In this document: positions 44,324 through 54,114 of the stretch, piece by piece
Position numbering within the stretch: the stretch's first letter is position 1
How the letters are laid out: each line of letters opens with the position of its first letter
Assembly: GCA_016212095.1 (NCBI GenBank)
Contig: JACRHH010000017.1
Coordinates: forward strand, 1 to 63,447
Direction of reading: 5' to 3'
Length of the DNA: 63,447 nucleotides
Source: Nitrospirota bacterium
GTDB taxonomy: Bacteria > Nitrospirota > Thermodesulfovibrionia > SZUA-242
Made by a program: the position numbers and the translations under genes
Notes under the pieces: generated by a model
Told to the model about the DNA's origin: nothing
The model's database searches: none
What the model saw: the letters and a program-made list of their open reading frames with translations, nothing else

Positions 44324-44605
44324 ATGTTCGACATAGGCTTTCAGGAACTGGTTTTAATATTCGTCGTGGCTCTTCTTGTTTTCGGGCCGAAGCGTCTGCC
44401 TGAAATCGGCAAATCGCTTGGACGGGGAGTTGCCGAACTGAAAAAGGCAATGAACGACATGCAGGCAACCATCAGGGAAGAGGAAGAAAAGCTCAAGAAA
44501 GAGGTTCCCGACATCACATCGGATATCAAGCCCTTTTCGGAAAATGCAGGGAATGCCAAGCCTGTTGAAAATACAGGGAAAGATTCAGAGAAATCACCAA
44601 CATGA
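44324..44605 (+). CDS. tatB: Sec-independent translocase TatA/TatB
   Basis: The 93-residue protein has the TatB-like start MFDIGFQELVLIFVVALLVFGPKRLPEIGKSLGRG: Glu8, a short membrane helix, the FGPKRLP hinge and an amphipathic helix. A charged tail (EEEEKLKKEV) follows. TatA and TatB are hard to separate at this length; Glu8 favours TatB. It overlaps tatC by 4 bp. Confidence 0.9.
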   Translation: MFDIGFQELVLIFVVALLVFGPKRLPEIGKSLGRGVAELKKAMNDMQATIREEEEKLKKEVPDITSDIKPFSENAGNAKPVENTGKDSEKSPT

Positions 44606-45375
44606 GCGACAATCCCATGCCGCTAACCGGCCATCTGGCCGAGCTGAGAGACAGACTAGTCCGCGCCATTATCATCCTGTCGATCGGATTCGCCTTCTGC
44701 TACTACTTCAGGGAAACTCTCTTTGAACTGCTCAAGATGCCGATGAATTACCGGATTCAGCTATCTTTCAGCAACCCTTTTGCAAGCTTCATCAAGCGCG
44801 AGACGCCATATAACCTGTACTTCACAACCCCTGCCGAGGCATTCTGGATGTATATGAAAGCCGCGCTTATCGCGGGCGCGATAGTTACATTCCCGCTTAT
44901 CCTGTGGCAGATATGGCAGTTTATCGCGCCGGCGCTTCGCGACAAAGAGAAAAAACTGGCATTTCTTTTCGTTGGAACAGCAACGGCAATGTTCTACATG
45001 GGCCTTCTGTTCTGTTTTTTCTTCATACTGCCGTTTGCGATGGAATTCCTGCTTGGATTTACCGAAAAGTTGATCCCGATGATCACAGTCGGAAGCTACG
45101 TGGACTTTTGCCTGAAGTTCTTCATCGCCTTCGGCGTCATATTCGAGCTCCCGGTGATAATCGTAATCTTGACACGCATGGGCATAGTGTCGCCGCGCTG
45201 GCTGGCAAGCAAAAGGCCGCACGCCGCGGTTGCCGCGTTCATCATAGCCGCTTTTCTTACGCCCACGCCGGACGCCTTCAACCAGATACTTATGGCAGTG
45301 CCTATAATCATCCTTTACGAAAGCGGGATATGGGCTTCCCGCCTGCTCTGGAGCGAGAAGAAACAGGATGGCTGA
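44602..45375 (+). CDS. tatC: Sec-independent translocase TatC
   Basis: The 257-residue protein has six membrane segments and the TatC start MPLTGHLAELRDRLVRAIIIL, with the conserved Glu in the first cytoplasmic loop. Later motifs include YFTTPAEAFWMYMKAALI and the final FLTPTPDAFNQILMAVPIIILYE. It recognises twin-arginine signals and exports folded, often metallocluster-bearing proteins. Confidence 0.96.
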   Translation: MSDNPMPLTGHLAELRDRLVRAIIILSIGFAFCYYFRETLFELLKMPMNYRIQLSFSNPFASFIKRETPYNLYFTTPAEAFWMYMKAALIAGAIVTFPLILWQIWQFIAPALRDKEKKLAFLFVGTATAMFYMGLLFCFFFILPFAMEFLLGFTEKLIPMITVGSYVDFCLKFFIAFGVIFELPVIIVILTRMGIVSPRWLASKRPHAAVAAFIIAAFLTPTPDAFNQILMAVPIIILYESGIWASRLLWSEKKQDG

Positions 45376-45646
45376 CGTCCGCGGAAAAAGCATTCAGGCG
45401 CTGGTGCGGGACTTGGCCGACGGATATGTCTCGGCAAATCCGATATTTTTGAAGGGCATGGATAACGAGGTTTTAAAACAGCTCTACGCCCAGGTGCAGA
45501 AAATGGCGGCGGAGATTCGCGGCACGCCGTTTCCGCACAGCGACATGCAGGCCATCAGGCAGAGGAACATGCGGCTCCAGCGCCTGCACGGCGCGACAAT
45601 CGTGATTAAAAACTTTGCCAGAACCCGCCAGATCAAGATGCTGTAG
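45368..45646 (+). CDS. Conserved-looking small protein after tatC, unknown
   Basis: A 92-residue, helical, basic protein (SIQALVRDLADGYVSANPIFLKGM, ending ARTRQIKML), overlapping tatC by 8 bp in a coupled arrangement. I do not recognise the family. The overlap and good codon use argue that it is real. Confidence 0.65.
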   Translation: MADVRGKSIQALVRDLADGYVSANPIFLKGMDNEVLKQLYAQVQKMAAEIRGTPFPHSDMQAIRQRNMRLQRLHGATIVIKNFARTRQIKML

Positions 45647-45696
45647 GTTCAACTTTCGCGTGCAAGCATGTCAGGACTCATCGCGGTGACGCATTT

Positions 45697-45792
45697 TGTT
45701 CCGCGTCCTACAATTTTGTAGGCTTCAACCAAACGCCCAACATACGTAACACGCTGTAATTCCGACAAAATCCCCGTGGCATACACATTGCC
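45697..45792 (+). promoter_or_regulatory. Sigma-54 promoter with NifA-type upstream site
   Basis: TGGCAT-ACACA-TTGC (45777-45791) has the invariant GG and GC with ten bases between, the -24/-12 signature of sigma-54. About 100 bp before the expected start is TGT-N10-ACA (45697-45712), the NifA upstream activator consensus. An overlapping palindrome CCTACAATTTTGTAGG (45707-45722) is another activator candidate. The porin and PII genes follow, and a NifA-like protein gene lies just beyond. Confidence 0.8.
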
Positions 45793-45850
45793 TAAACAAT
45801 CACAGCGAGTTCGCATATATTCGCAAAGATTTCAGGCACGGAGGAATGAC

Positions 45851-46564
45851 ATGGGTATTTTAAATCGTATCGTATTGGGAGCTTCACTGGCGGTTCTGGT
45901 TGCCGGAACCGCATTCGCGGAGGCGCCGAAGGGAACCGCTTCGGCATCGGCGTCGGTAATGAGCAACTACGTATGGCGCGGACAGAAGTTGAGCGACGGA
46001 ATGGTGGTTCAACCAACTGTCGGCATGACCTACGGCAGCTTCGGCGCAAATCTCTGGAGCAACTGGGACAAGAAGAGCGGCGAGGCAAACGAAACCGATC
46101 TAACTCTCAACTACGCAACATCAATCGACAAGGTCGGCGTTGAGGCAGGCTACATCTACTACGGTCTTGAGGGTCTGTCCGACACAGCCGAGGTGTATGT
46201 AAAACTCGGCTACGACACAATACTCAAGCCGGCGCTTACGGTTTATTACGATGTGGTTGAGGGAGAAGGCGGATTTGCAATCCTCTCGCTGAAGCAGTCG
46301 ATTCCGGCGGGTTCGCTGTCGGTAGACCTCGGCGCGTATGCAAGCGCCAATCTGGGCAACAAGATCATGGGCGACTTTAACGGCCTGCACAATGCCGAAG
46401 TTTCCGTCTCAACCGGCATTCCGGTTGGCCCGGCAACCATCACACCTCTGGTGGCATACACGTTCCCGCTTAGCGACAAGGCAAAGCACGCGCTTCGCAA
46501 TGTGAGCTTCGACGGCGACAGCAGCGTTGTGTACGGCGGCGTAACCGTTTCACTCGGATTTTGA
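45851..46564 (+). CDS. Outer-membrane porin, TorF-family type
   Basis: The 237-residue protein has a signal peptide (RIVLGASLAVLVAGTAFA) and a beta-barrel with the typical opening SASASVMSNYVWRGQKLSDGMVVQPTVG and terminal GGVTVSLGF. The ATG at 45851 follows GGAGG. Barrels of this type commonly sit beside ammonium-transport or PII genes. Sigma-54/NifA control and the downstream PII gene suggest a nitrogen-responsive outer-membrane channel; that is inference. Confidence 0.82.
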   Translation: MGILNRIVLGASLAVLVAGTAFAEAPKGTASASASVMSNYVWRGQKLSDGMVVQPTVGMTYGSFGANLWSNWDKKSGEANETDLTLNYATSIDKVGVEAGYIYYGLEGLSDTAEVYVKLGYDTILKPALTVYYDVVEGEGGFAILSLKQSIPAGSLSVDLGAYASANLGNKIMGDFNGLHNAEVSVSTGIPVGPATITPLVAYTFPLSDKAKHALRNVSFDGDSSVVYGGVTVSLGF

Positions 46565-46577
46565 TCCGCTTTCATAA

Positions 46578-46928
<351 letters not shown>

Positions 46929-46939
46929 AGCATACGGAC

Positions 46940-47026
46940 GTCTGAACCGCAGATTGACGCAGATTAATGGATTTCGCAGATTTGATCAGCGCAATCAGCG
47001 TAATCCGTTAAATCTGCGGTTCAGAC
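46940..47026. repeat. 87-bp inverted-repeat element between glnB and nifA
   Basis: GTCTGAACCGCAGATT (46940-46955) and AATCTGCGGTTCAGAC (47011-47026) are perfect 16-bp inverted arms. The interior repeats related 'GCAGATT/AATCxGCG' words. This is the common 'cgcagat' intergenic repeat type seen in many genomes. It can form a large hairpin and may terminate glnB transcription. Its right arm ends only about 10 bp before the nifA -10. Confidence 0.85.
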
Positions 47027-47036
47027 AATAGGGTAA

Positions 47037-47042
47037 TATAAT
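47037..47042 (+). promoter_or_regulatory. Candidate -10 of the nifA-like gene
   Basis: TATAAT ends ten bases before the ATG at 47052, so transcription would start within about three bases of the start codon. No ribosome site and no good -35 are visible; the repeat arm occupies the -35 position. Either the gene is leaderless or it is read through from glnB. Confidence 0.35.
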
Positions 47043-47051
47043 AGAAACACC

Positions 47052-48554
47052 ATGCCAATATCATCTCAAATAGAACTGGTCACGCTCCTTGAGATCAGCA
47101 AGGCGCTGGCCGGTGACAAGCCCCTCGACAGACGCCTTTTCGCCGCCATGCGCGTGCTTGCCGAATATCTCGACATGCGGCGCGGAACCGTTACGCTTCG
47201 TGACATGACCACAGGCGAACTCGGCATAGTGGCAGCCTACGGGCTGACCAAGCAGGAGATTTCACGCGGCAGATACCGCATCGGCGAGGGCATAGTCGGC
47301 AGGGTGGTTAAATCCGGCGCGCCGGTTGTGATCCCGAACGTGGGCGATGAACCGCTCTTTCTGAACAAAACCGGCGCCAGACAAGAATCGGGCGACAGAA
47401 ACATTGCGTTTCTTTGCGTTCCGATCATCGACAACGGCGATGTGGCTGGCGTCCTCAGCATCGACAAGCTTTCGACACGAGTGCAGACTTTCGACGCGGC
47501 GCTAAGCGTGATGAAGATCGTTGCGCAGCTTATAGCGCAGACACTCCGTATCGAGCGGCTGCTTGAGACCGAACGGCGTGAAAACGAATCGCTGAGGCTT
47601 GAGCTCAAGGGCCGATACAGTCTCGGCAACCTTATAGGCGCATCGAAGGGAATGCAGGAAGTCTTCCGCACCGTGCTGAAGGTTGCCGGAAGCAGGGCAA
47701 CGGTACTAATCCGCGGCGAATCCGGAACCGGAAAGGAGCTTATCGCCAAGGCGATCCACTCCCAAAGCGGGCGCGCGGCAAAGCCGTTCATAAAGGTCAA
47801 CTGCGCCGCGATTCCGGAAAACCTGCTCGAATCCGAGTTCTTCGGACACGAAAAAGGCGCGTTCACCGGCGCGATTGCGGCGCGGCGCGGCAAGTTCGAG
47901 GCGGCGGACGGCGGCACAATTTTTCTCGATGAAATCGGCGAGCTTGCGCCACAGCTTCAGTCCAAGCTGCTGCGCGTGCTTCAGGAGCGCGAGTTCGAGC
48001 GCGTGGGCGGAAACCGGTCGATCAGGGTGGACATCCGTCTGCTTGCAGCCACGAACCGCGACCTCGAATCGGCCATACGCGAAGGAGTGTTCCGCGAGGA
48101 TCTGTACTACCGCATGAACGTCGTGCCGATTTTCCTTCCACCACTAAGGGAACGCATGGAAGACATCCCGGTTCTTATCGATCACTTCATGCGCCGCTTC
48201 AACGAGGAAAACGGCAAACATGTCTCGCTTGGCCGAAAGGCGGTTTCCCTCCTTTCGCAGTACAACTGGCCGGGAAACGTGCGTGAACTCGAAAATACGA
48301 TCGAGCGCCTGATAGTGCTTTCAGAAGGCGACAGCATAGACGCCTCGGACATTCCGGTTCATGTCACAACCGCCGCGGCGGAATCACCATCCGGACTGGC
48401 CGCAACCGTGCAGTCTCTCGAAAGGGAGCGTATCATTCAGACGCTTTCATCAAACGGCTGGATATACGCCCGCGCCGCAAGGTCGCTCGGCATTACAGAA
48501 CGCCAGCTTGTCTACCGCGTGAAAAAATACGGAATCGAGAGGCTGGACGGCTGA
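47052..48554 (+). CDS. nifA: NifA-like sigma-54 activator (GAF-AAA-Fis)
   Basis: The 500-residue protein has an N-terminal GAF domain (about 10-170), a linker and an AAA sigma-54 interaction domain with GESGTGKE (Walker A), HEKGAFTGA (sigma-54 contact loop) and [12 protein letters not shown] (Walker B). A Fis-type HTH ([24 protein letters not shown]) ends it. GAF-AAA-HTH order is that of NifA. The cysteine motif of oxygen-sensitive NifA between AAA and HTH is absent. It likely acts at 45697-45712. No nif structural genes are in the window. Confidence 0.9.
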   Translation: MPISSQIELVTLLEISKALAGDKPLDRRLFAAMRVLAEYLDMRRGTVTLRDMTTGELGIVAAYGLTKQEISRGRYRIGEGIVGRVVKSGAPVVIPNVGDEPLFLNKTGARQESGDRNIAFLCVPIIDNGDVAGVLSIDKLSTRVQTFDAALSVMKIVAQLIAQTLRIERLLETERRENESLRLELKGRYSLGNLIGASKGMQEVFRTVLKVAGSRATVLIRGESGTGKELIAKAIHSQSGRAAKPFIKVNCAAIPENLLESEFFGHEKGAFTGAIAARRGKFEAADGGTIFLDEIGELAPQLQSKLLRVLQEREFERVGGNRSIRVDIRLLAATNRDLESAIREGVFREDLYYRMNVVPIFLPPLRERMEDIPVLIDHFMRRFNEENGKHVSLGRKAVSLLSQYNWPGNVRELENTIERLIVLSEGDSIDASDIPVHVTTAAAESPSGLAATVQSLERERIIQTLSSNGWIYARAARSLGITERQLVYRVKKYGIERLDG

Positions 48555-49387
48555 TTCCGCCAGAAACCGGCTCAAGCATCTGGCGGCTGATTATCGATCC
48601 GCCCTGCCCCGCCGCCCGCAACATGGCTGTTGACGAGGCGCTGGCCCATTCCACGCGGACAGGAATCTCGCCGCCGGTTCTGCGGCTGTACCGGTGGGAC
48701 AGGCCGACGCTGTCGCTTGGGTATTTTCAAAAGATCGACGCCGAGGTGAACCGGGCCTATTGCGCCGAACACGGCATTCCGATAGTCCGGCGGCTGACAG
48801 GGGGGCGCGCCATCCTGCACCAGACAGACGAACTGACCTACTCATTCACCGCTCCGTTTACGCAACCGGAATTCGCGTCGGGATTGAAAGAAAGCTACCT
48901 GGCCATAAGCGGCGCGTTGATGATCGCGCTCCGCTCGCTCGGCATCCCGGCTGAGATGGCTCCGCCGCCGCGAACTTCGCGCCCGGATCGAAATCCTGTC
49001 TGTTTTCAGTCGCTTAGCCTCGCGGAAGCCGCTGTTGATGGCCGCAAGATCATCGGAAGCGCACAGAAAAGATGGCCCGACGGACTGATGCAGCACGGCT
49101 CGATTCCGATGACTATCGATACCGGCACACTCTACAATTCGCTCGCGTTCGAGTCGGATGAAGCGCGAAACCGCGCCATGGCCGCAGCAGGATGCAAAAT
49201 GTCGGGGCTGATGGCGCTGAACGGGAATGTCACAAACGAGGCTTTGACCGCGGCAATTGCGCAGGGTTTTGAGGCTGCATTCGGGATCTCGCTCCAGATG
49301 GCTCTGCTTACGCCGGATGAGGAGAGCCGGACACAACGGCTGGTTGATGATCGATACGGCAATGAGGAATGGAACGAACGGAGATAG
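48551..49387 (+). CDS. Lipoate-protein ligase A-type protein, probable CTG start
   Basis: This is a BPL/LplA/LipB-fold ligase: [31 protein letters not shown] and the lysine-bearing [11 protein letters not shown]. It would attach lipoate or a related acyl group to carrier proteins. The first ATG is at 48623, but family-like residues ([14 protein letters not shown]) continue upstream in frame without ATG, GTG or TTG until the nifA stop. A CTG at 48551 overlaps that TGA (CTGA) with GAGAGG upstream, so I extend the gene to it, giving 278 residues. Confidence 0.8.
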   Translation: MIPPETGSSIWRLIIDPPCPAARNMAVDEALAHSTRTGISPPVLRLYRWDRPTLSLGYFQKIDAEVNRAYCAEHGIPIVRRLTGGRAILHQTDELTYSFTAPFTQPEFASGLKESYLAISGALMIALRSLGIPAEMAPPPRTSRPDRNPVCFQSLSLAEAAVDGRKIIGSAQKRWPDGLMQHGSIPMTIDTGTLYNSLAFESDEARNRAMAAAGCKMSGLMALNGNVTNEALTAAIAQGFEAAFGISLQMALLTPDEESRTQRLVDDRYGNEEWNERR

Positions 49388-49405
49388 CAACATGCAGCCG
49401 GTTCA

Positions 49406-49445
49406 CCTCCCCCGTCCATCCCATTTCGGGGATGAACGGGGGAGG
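49406..49445. terminator. Convergent hairpin terminator between lplA-like gene and cydB
   Basis: CCTCCCCCGTCCATCCC (49406-49422), loop ATTTC, GGGGATGAACGGGGGAGG (49428-49445): a 16-17-bp stem with one mismatch between two convergent genes. No T-run follows, so it may act with Rho or as a 3' stabiliser. Confidence 0.6.
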
Positions 49446-49465
49446 CATTGCGCAACAGGCAATAT

Positions 49466-50494
<1,029 letters not shown>

Positions 50495-50506
50495 GATGCC
50501 GCCTCC

Positions 50507-51847
50507 TTAAGCAATCCGTGCAGTCGCGGGCAAAATACCGTCGGGCCCTTTTCGGGAATGCTTGGTCAACAGATAAATGTCAACAAACCCAAGAAATCCG
50601 TAGAAGAGGGTGAAACCGATGAGCGATGCCCATACCTGACCTGATGATATCGCCTTCGATACACCGTCGGATGTCTTAAACACTCCGTAGACTATCCACG
50701 GCTGCCTCCCAACCTCGGCGACGAGCCAACCGAGCTGACATGCCAGATATGGAAGGGGAATGAGCCACGGCATTACACGAAGGAGATTCGGGCTGGATTC
50801 AAGCCCGTCCTTGCGCGCGATCAAGTAAGCTGCAAGCGAAATCGCCATGAACGCGATTCCAAGCACCAACATGCTGCGGAAACTCAGGAACGTTGCCAAT
50901 ACAGGCGGACGTTCGTCTTTCGGGAAGCTCTTCAACCCCCTGATTTCGGCATCACTGTCGTGAAATGCAAAGAAACTGAGCAAACCCGGTACTCCCGCGG
51001 CTGAAACGCTGTTGCGCTCGCCTTCAACATCCGGTACCACCAGCATGTTGTACGGCACGGACTTTTGCGTTTCCCAGACCGACTCCATTGCCGCGAATTT
51101 GGCAGGCTGCGATTGCGCCACGATGGCCGCATGGAAATCGCCGACGATAAACACAAGTATCGAGCTTGCCAGTCCGAATCCGGCAGCCAGGCGGAATGAT
51201 CTTTTGAAAAGATCGATTTCGTTTCGCCTGATAATGTGCCATGCGGCAATTCCCATGACGAAGAACGCCGCCACAACATACCCCGAAAGCACTGTGTGGC
51301 CGAATTTCAGCCATCCGTACGGGTTTGTCAGCATCGCTCCAAAATCGACCATCTCGGCCCGGTTGTTGCGAAGAACGTAACCGACCGGCTTCTGCATCCA
51401 TCCGTTGGCCAGAAGAATCCAGAGAGCCGACAGGTTGGTGGCCACCGCCACAAGCCATATCGAGACGGCATGAGCCTTCTTCGATATCTTGTCCCAGCCG
51501 AAGATCCAGATGCCGATAAACGTCGATTCAAGAAAGAATGCCGCGGTGGCCTCGATTGCAAGTGGAGCGCCGAAGATGTCTCCAACGTACTTCGAGTATT
51601 CCGCCCAGTTCATGCCGAACTGGAACTCCATGGTGATTCCGGTCACCACGCCAAGAGCGAAGTTGATAAGAAAGAGCTTGCCCCAAAAGCGGGTCATCCG
51701 AAGCCATGTCTCGTCGCCGGTTCTGACATATCTGGTTTCCATGAAGGCAACCAGCATCGACAGGCCCAGTGTCAGCGGCACGAAAATGAAGTGAAATGCC
51801 GCGGTAACGGCGAATTGCAGTCTGCTCAGCGTCAATGCATCCATCAA
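50507..51847 (-). CDS. cydA: Cytochrome bd oxidase subunit I
   Basis: The 446-residue subunit has the haem b595 His near the start (LSRLQFAVTAAFHFIFVPLTLG), GxWMQxPxG as ANGWMQKPVGY, and the C-terminal GRQPWIVYGVFKT. The Q-loop is of the short type, as in many anaerobes and Firmicutes. It removes oxygen or protects oxygen-labile enzymes. It is 60 bp after the Rrf2 gene. Confidence 0.97.
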   Translation of the reverse strand: MMDALTLSRLQFAVTAAFHFIFVPLTLGLSMLVAFMETRYVRTGDETWLRMTRFWGKLFLINFALGVVTGITMEFQFGMNWAEYSKYVGDIFGAPLAIEATAAFFLESTFIGIWIFGWDKISKKAHAVSIWLVAVATNLSALWILLANGWMQKPVGYVLRNNRAEMVDFGAMLTNPYGWLKFGHTVLSGYVVAAFFVMGIAAWHIIRRNEIDLFKRSFRLAAGFGLASSILVFIVGDFHAAIVAQSQPAKFAAMESVWETQKSVPYNMLVVPDVEGERNSVSAAGVPGLLSFFAFHDSDAEIRGLKSFPKDERPPVLATFLSFRSMLVLGIAFMAISLAAYLIARKDGLESSPNLLRVMPWLIPLPYLACQLGWLVAEVGRQPWIVYGVFKTSDGVSKAISSGQVWASLIGFTLFYGFLGFVDIYLLTKHSRKGPDGILPATARIA

Positions 51848-51906
51848 TTACTTGTCCTCCTTGTTGCAAGCCGGATAATCGCATTCGATCCGGTTCGGTT
51901 GTTCCA

Positions 51907-52314
51907 TTAAAGTGGCCCCCGCTTCGACAGCACGTCAAACGTCTGCTTCTTTAGTTCCTCTTCCACCATGTACCTCAATTTGACCCAGATTGGATGAATC
52001 GCGCAGTGCCCGCTAAGACTGCAGGCGCTTCTGTCGATTGCGCAGATGTTGGCCGCCGACTTGCCCTGAATGGCTTCGATTACCTCCAGAAGGTTTATCT
52101 CGGCAGCAGGTTTTACAAGCAGGAAACCGCCCTTGACTCCACGAATCGAGCGCACGATTCCAGCCCGCGAGAGCCGCTGAAGGATCTTGGCCACAAACGA
52201 TCTCGGCACAAGCATCGCATCGCAAATTCCGCCGATGCTTGTCACCTCGCCGCCCTGCCTGGCCATATGCAGGACGCAGCGAATTGCGTAATCTGCCTCC
52301 CTAGTTACGAACAT
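51907..52314 (-). CDS. Rrf2-family transcriptional regulator of the cyd operon
   Basis: The 135-residue protein has the Rrf2 winged helix ([49 protein letters not shown]) and three cysteines at about 91-104 ([16 protein letters not shown]), suited to an iron-sulfur cluster. It overlaps the upstream rubrerythrin gene by 14 bp and precedes cydA. It probably senses redox or NO and represses at 52746-52770. Confidence 0.92.
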   Translation of the reverse strand: MFVTREADYAIRCVLHMARQGGEVTSIGGICDAMLVPRSFVAKILQRLSRAGIVRSIRGVKGGFLLVKPAAEINLLEVIEAIQGKSAANICAIDRSACSLSGHCAIHPIWVKLRYMVEEELKKQTFDVLSKRGPL

Positions 52315-52735
52315 CTTCTTTGAAGAATCGTCCGAGAAGTCCCTTGAGCATCATGGCATGGCGAGCCTCGTCCCGCGACGACTCGTCGAAGGCATCGTGC
52401 GCCTCGTCCATGTTGAGTTCCTTCGCCTTTACAGCCGCTGCGCGCTTACCCCTGTTCGCCCCCACCTCGCCCGCAAGCATTCTTTCGATGTTCTCCCTTG
52501 TGCTCGGAGAAACCATCCCGTTCAATTCCGCAAAACGCGCGGCATGGGCTGCCTCCTCAAGCGCAATTCGCAGCATGGCTTCCGCAACCTCCGGAAATCC
52601 CTCCCGCTGAGCCTGCCTGGCCATCGCCATGTAAAGCCCAACCTCGGATGTCTCACCCTTGAAATTGGCGGCAACAGCCTCTTCCATCTGGGTTCCCCGG
52701 CATACGCCGAGGTTGTTAACGTTGATTAATTCCAT
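52301..52735 (-). CDS. Rubrerythrin-like diiron protein
   Basis: The 144-residue four-helix protein has ExxH-type ligands ([51 protein letters not shown]). It lacks a C-terminal rubredoxin. Proteins of this 'NADH peroxidase/rubrerythrin' group reduce peroxide in anaerobes. The ATG at 52735 has GGAGG before it. It leads the operon with rrf2, cydA and cydB: an oxygen-defence set. Confidence 0.92.
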   Translation of the reverse strand: MELINVNNLGVCRGTQMEEAVAANFKGETSEVGLYMAMARQAQREGFPEVAEAMLRIALEEAAHAARFAELNGMVSPSTRENIERMLAGEVGANRGKRAAAVKAKELNMDEAHDAFDESSRDEARHAMMLKGLLGRFFKEDVRN

Positions 52736-52745
52736 AAACACCTCC

Positions 52746-52796
52746 AAACAGGATTATTTACATCCTGTTTTACGTCATGCGCAAATAGTTTGTCAA
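52746..52796 (-). promoter_or_regulatory. Promoter/operator of the rubrerythrin-rrf2-cydAB operon
   Basis: On the minus strand TTGACA (52796-52791), an 18-bp spacer and TAAAAC (52772-52767) form a promoter. An inverted repeat with 9-bp perfect arms, AAACAGGAT (52746-52754) and ATCCTGTTT (52762-52770), covers the -10 and start. The second gene of the operon encodes an Rrf2 regulator, the obvious candidate to bind it. Confidence 0.7.
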
Positions 52797-52914
52797 GCAG
52801 TTTCTGAACGAGGCGGTAAAGTGAATTGATAACGTTCTGAAAAGCGGAACTTAATTATTTTTATCCTGCTGCCGATAGGTTACGGAAATATTCGGGATTG
52901 ACAGGAATCCGACA

Positions 52915-54114
52915 ATGAGTGAAGTCACAACCGACCCTTTCACCCAGATTTTCATGGGGAACAAGGACGCTATCGTTCTTCTTCGGCGCGATAATTGCAC
53001 TGTTATCGATGCCAATCCGGCAGCCGCGCTCCTCTTTGGAATCGCAGCCGGGCAGCTTGCCGGAACCAATCTCCTTAGCTTGATCGAGATGGGAGGCCCC
53101 CGCAAGATACCCGACAAACCCTGCTGGGATGAAGTAAACAAAATCCTCTGTTCAGGGATGCGCGTATATGCGAAAAAGAGCGTCGGATCCCAGACCATCG
53201 TCTCGCTGCATGCGATCGATCTCGATTACCACGGAGAGAAGGCCGTCTATTGCAAACTGCGCAACATAAGCGAAACATACCGCATCGAGGAGGAGACGCG
53301 CAGCATCTACACGCAGCTCATGTATACAAACAAGATGACCGCATTGGGAACCCTGGCTTCCGGCATCGCGCATGAGATAAACAATCCGAACAACTACATC
53401 CTGTTCAACGCTCGCATTCTTCTTGACACATGGCCCGACATGGCCAGGATACTCCAGGAGTATTACAGCGAAAACGGCGACTTCAGCGTTGGCGGCCTTC
53501 CGTTCTCCGAAATGTCGATGACGATACCCGATCTGCTGTCCGCCATTCTGGACGGCGGAGAGAGAATCAGCGCCATCGTGTCGAACCTCAAGGATTTCGC
53601 CAGACAGGATTCCGCGGCGCCCTCAGACGATGTGGACATCAATGACGCGGTCAACAGGGCTGTCTCGATCCTTTCGCACAAAATCCGCAAGACCACGTCG
53701 CATTTCAACTCGTCGCTCGACGAGTCGATACCGCCGGTGCGCGGAAGCAGGCACAAGATCGAGCAGGTAATCGTCAACCTGCTGATGAATGCGCTTGAGG
53801 CTATTTCAGCAAGGGAGCAAACAGTATCCATATCAACCGCGTTCGAGCCCGCATCGGATAGCATTGTCATACGCGTGTCGGACTGCGGCGCCGGCATTCC
53901 GGCAGAGATGATCGACAGGGTGACCGAGCCGTTTTTCACGACAAAATTAAATCAGGGAGGAAGCGGACTGGGCTTGTACATTTCATATTCGATAGTTCGA
54001 GAGCATGGCGGAGAGATGAAATTTGAATCGGAGGCCGGCAGGGGAACCATTGTTACCGTGACGCTTCCGGCAACGGACAGGCATTCTATTGCCGCGGAGA
54101 GCGCCCATGCCTGA
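52915..54114 (+). CDS. PAS sensor histidine kinase (NtrB-like)
   Basis: The 399-residue soluble kinase has an N-terminal PAS domain (about 10-130), a HisKA H-box (LASGIAHEINNPNNYILFN) and an HATPase domain (VIVNLLMNALEAISA, DCGAGIPAEMI, GGSGLGLYISYSIVREHGG). With no membrane helix it should sense a cytoplasmic signal. It overlaps the response-regulator gene by 8 bp, so the two form a cognate pair. Confidence 0.94.
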   Translation: MSEVTTDPFTQIFMGNKDAIVLLRRDNCTVIDANPAAALLFGIAAGQLAGTNLLSLIEMGGPRKIPDKPCWDEVNKILCSGMRVYAKKSVGSQTIVSLHAIDLDYHGEKAVYCKLRNISETYRIEEETRSIYTQLMYTNKMTALGTLASGIAHEINNPNNYILFNARILLDTWPDMARILQEYYSENGDFSVGGLPFSEMSMTIPDLLSAILDGGERISAIVSNLKDFARQDSAAPSDDVDINDAVNRAVSILSHKIRKTTSHFNSSLDESIPPVRGSRHKIEQVIVNLLMNALEAISAREQTVSISTAFEPASDSIVIRVSDCGAGIPAEMIDRVTEPFFTTKLNQGGSGLGLYISYSIVREHGGEMKFESEAGRGTIVTVTLPATDRHSIAAESAHA

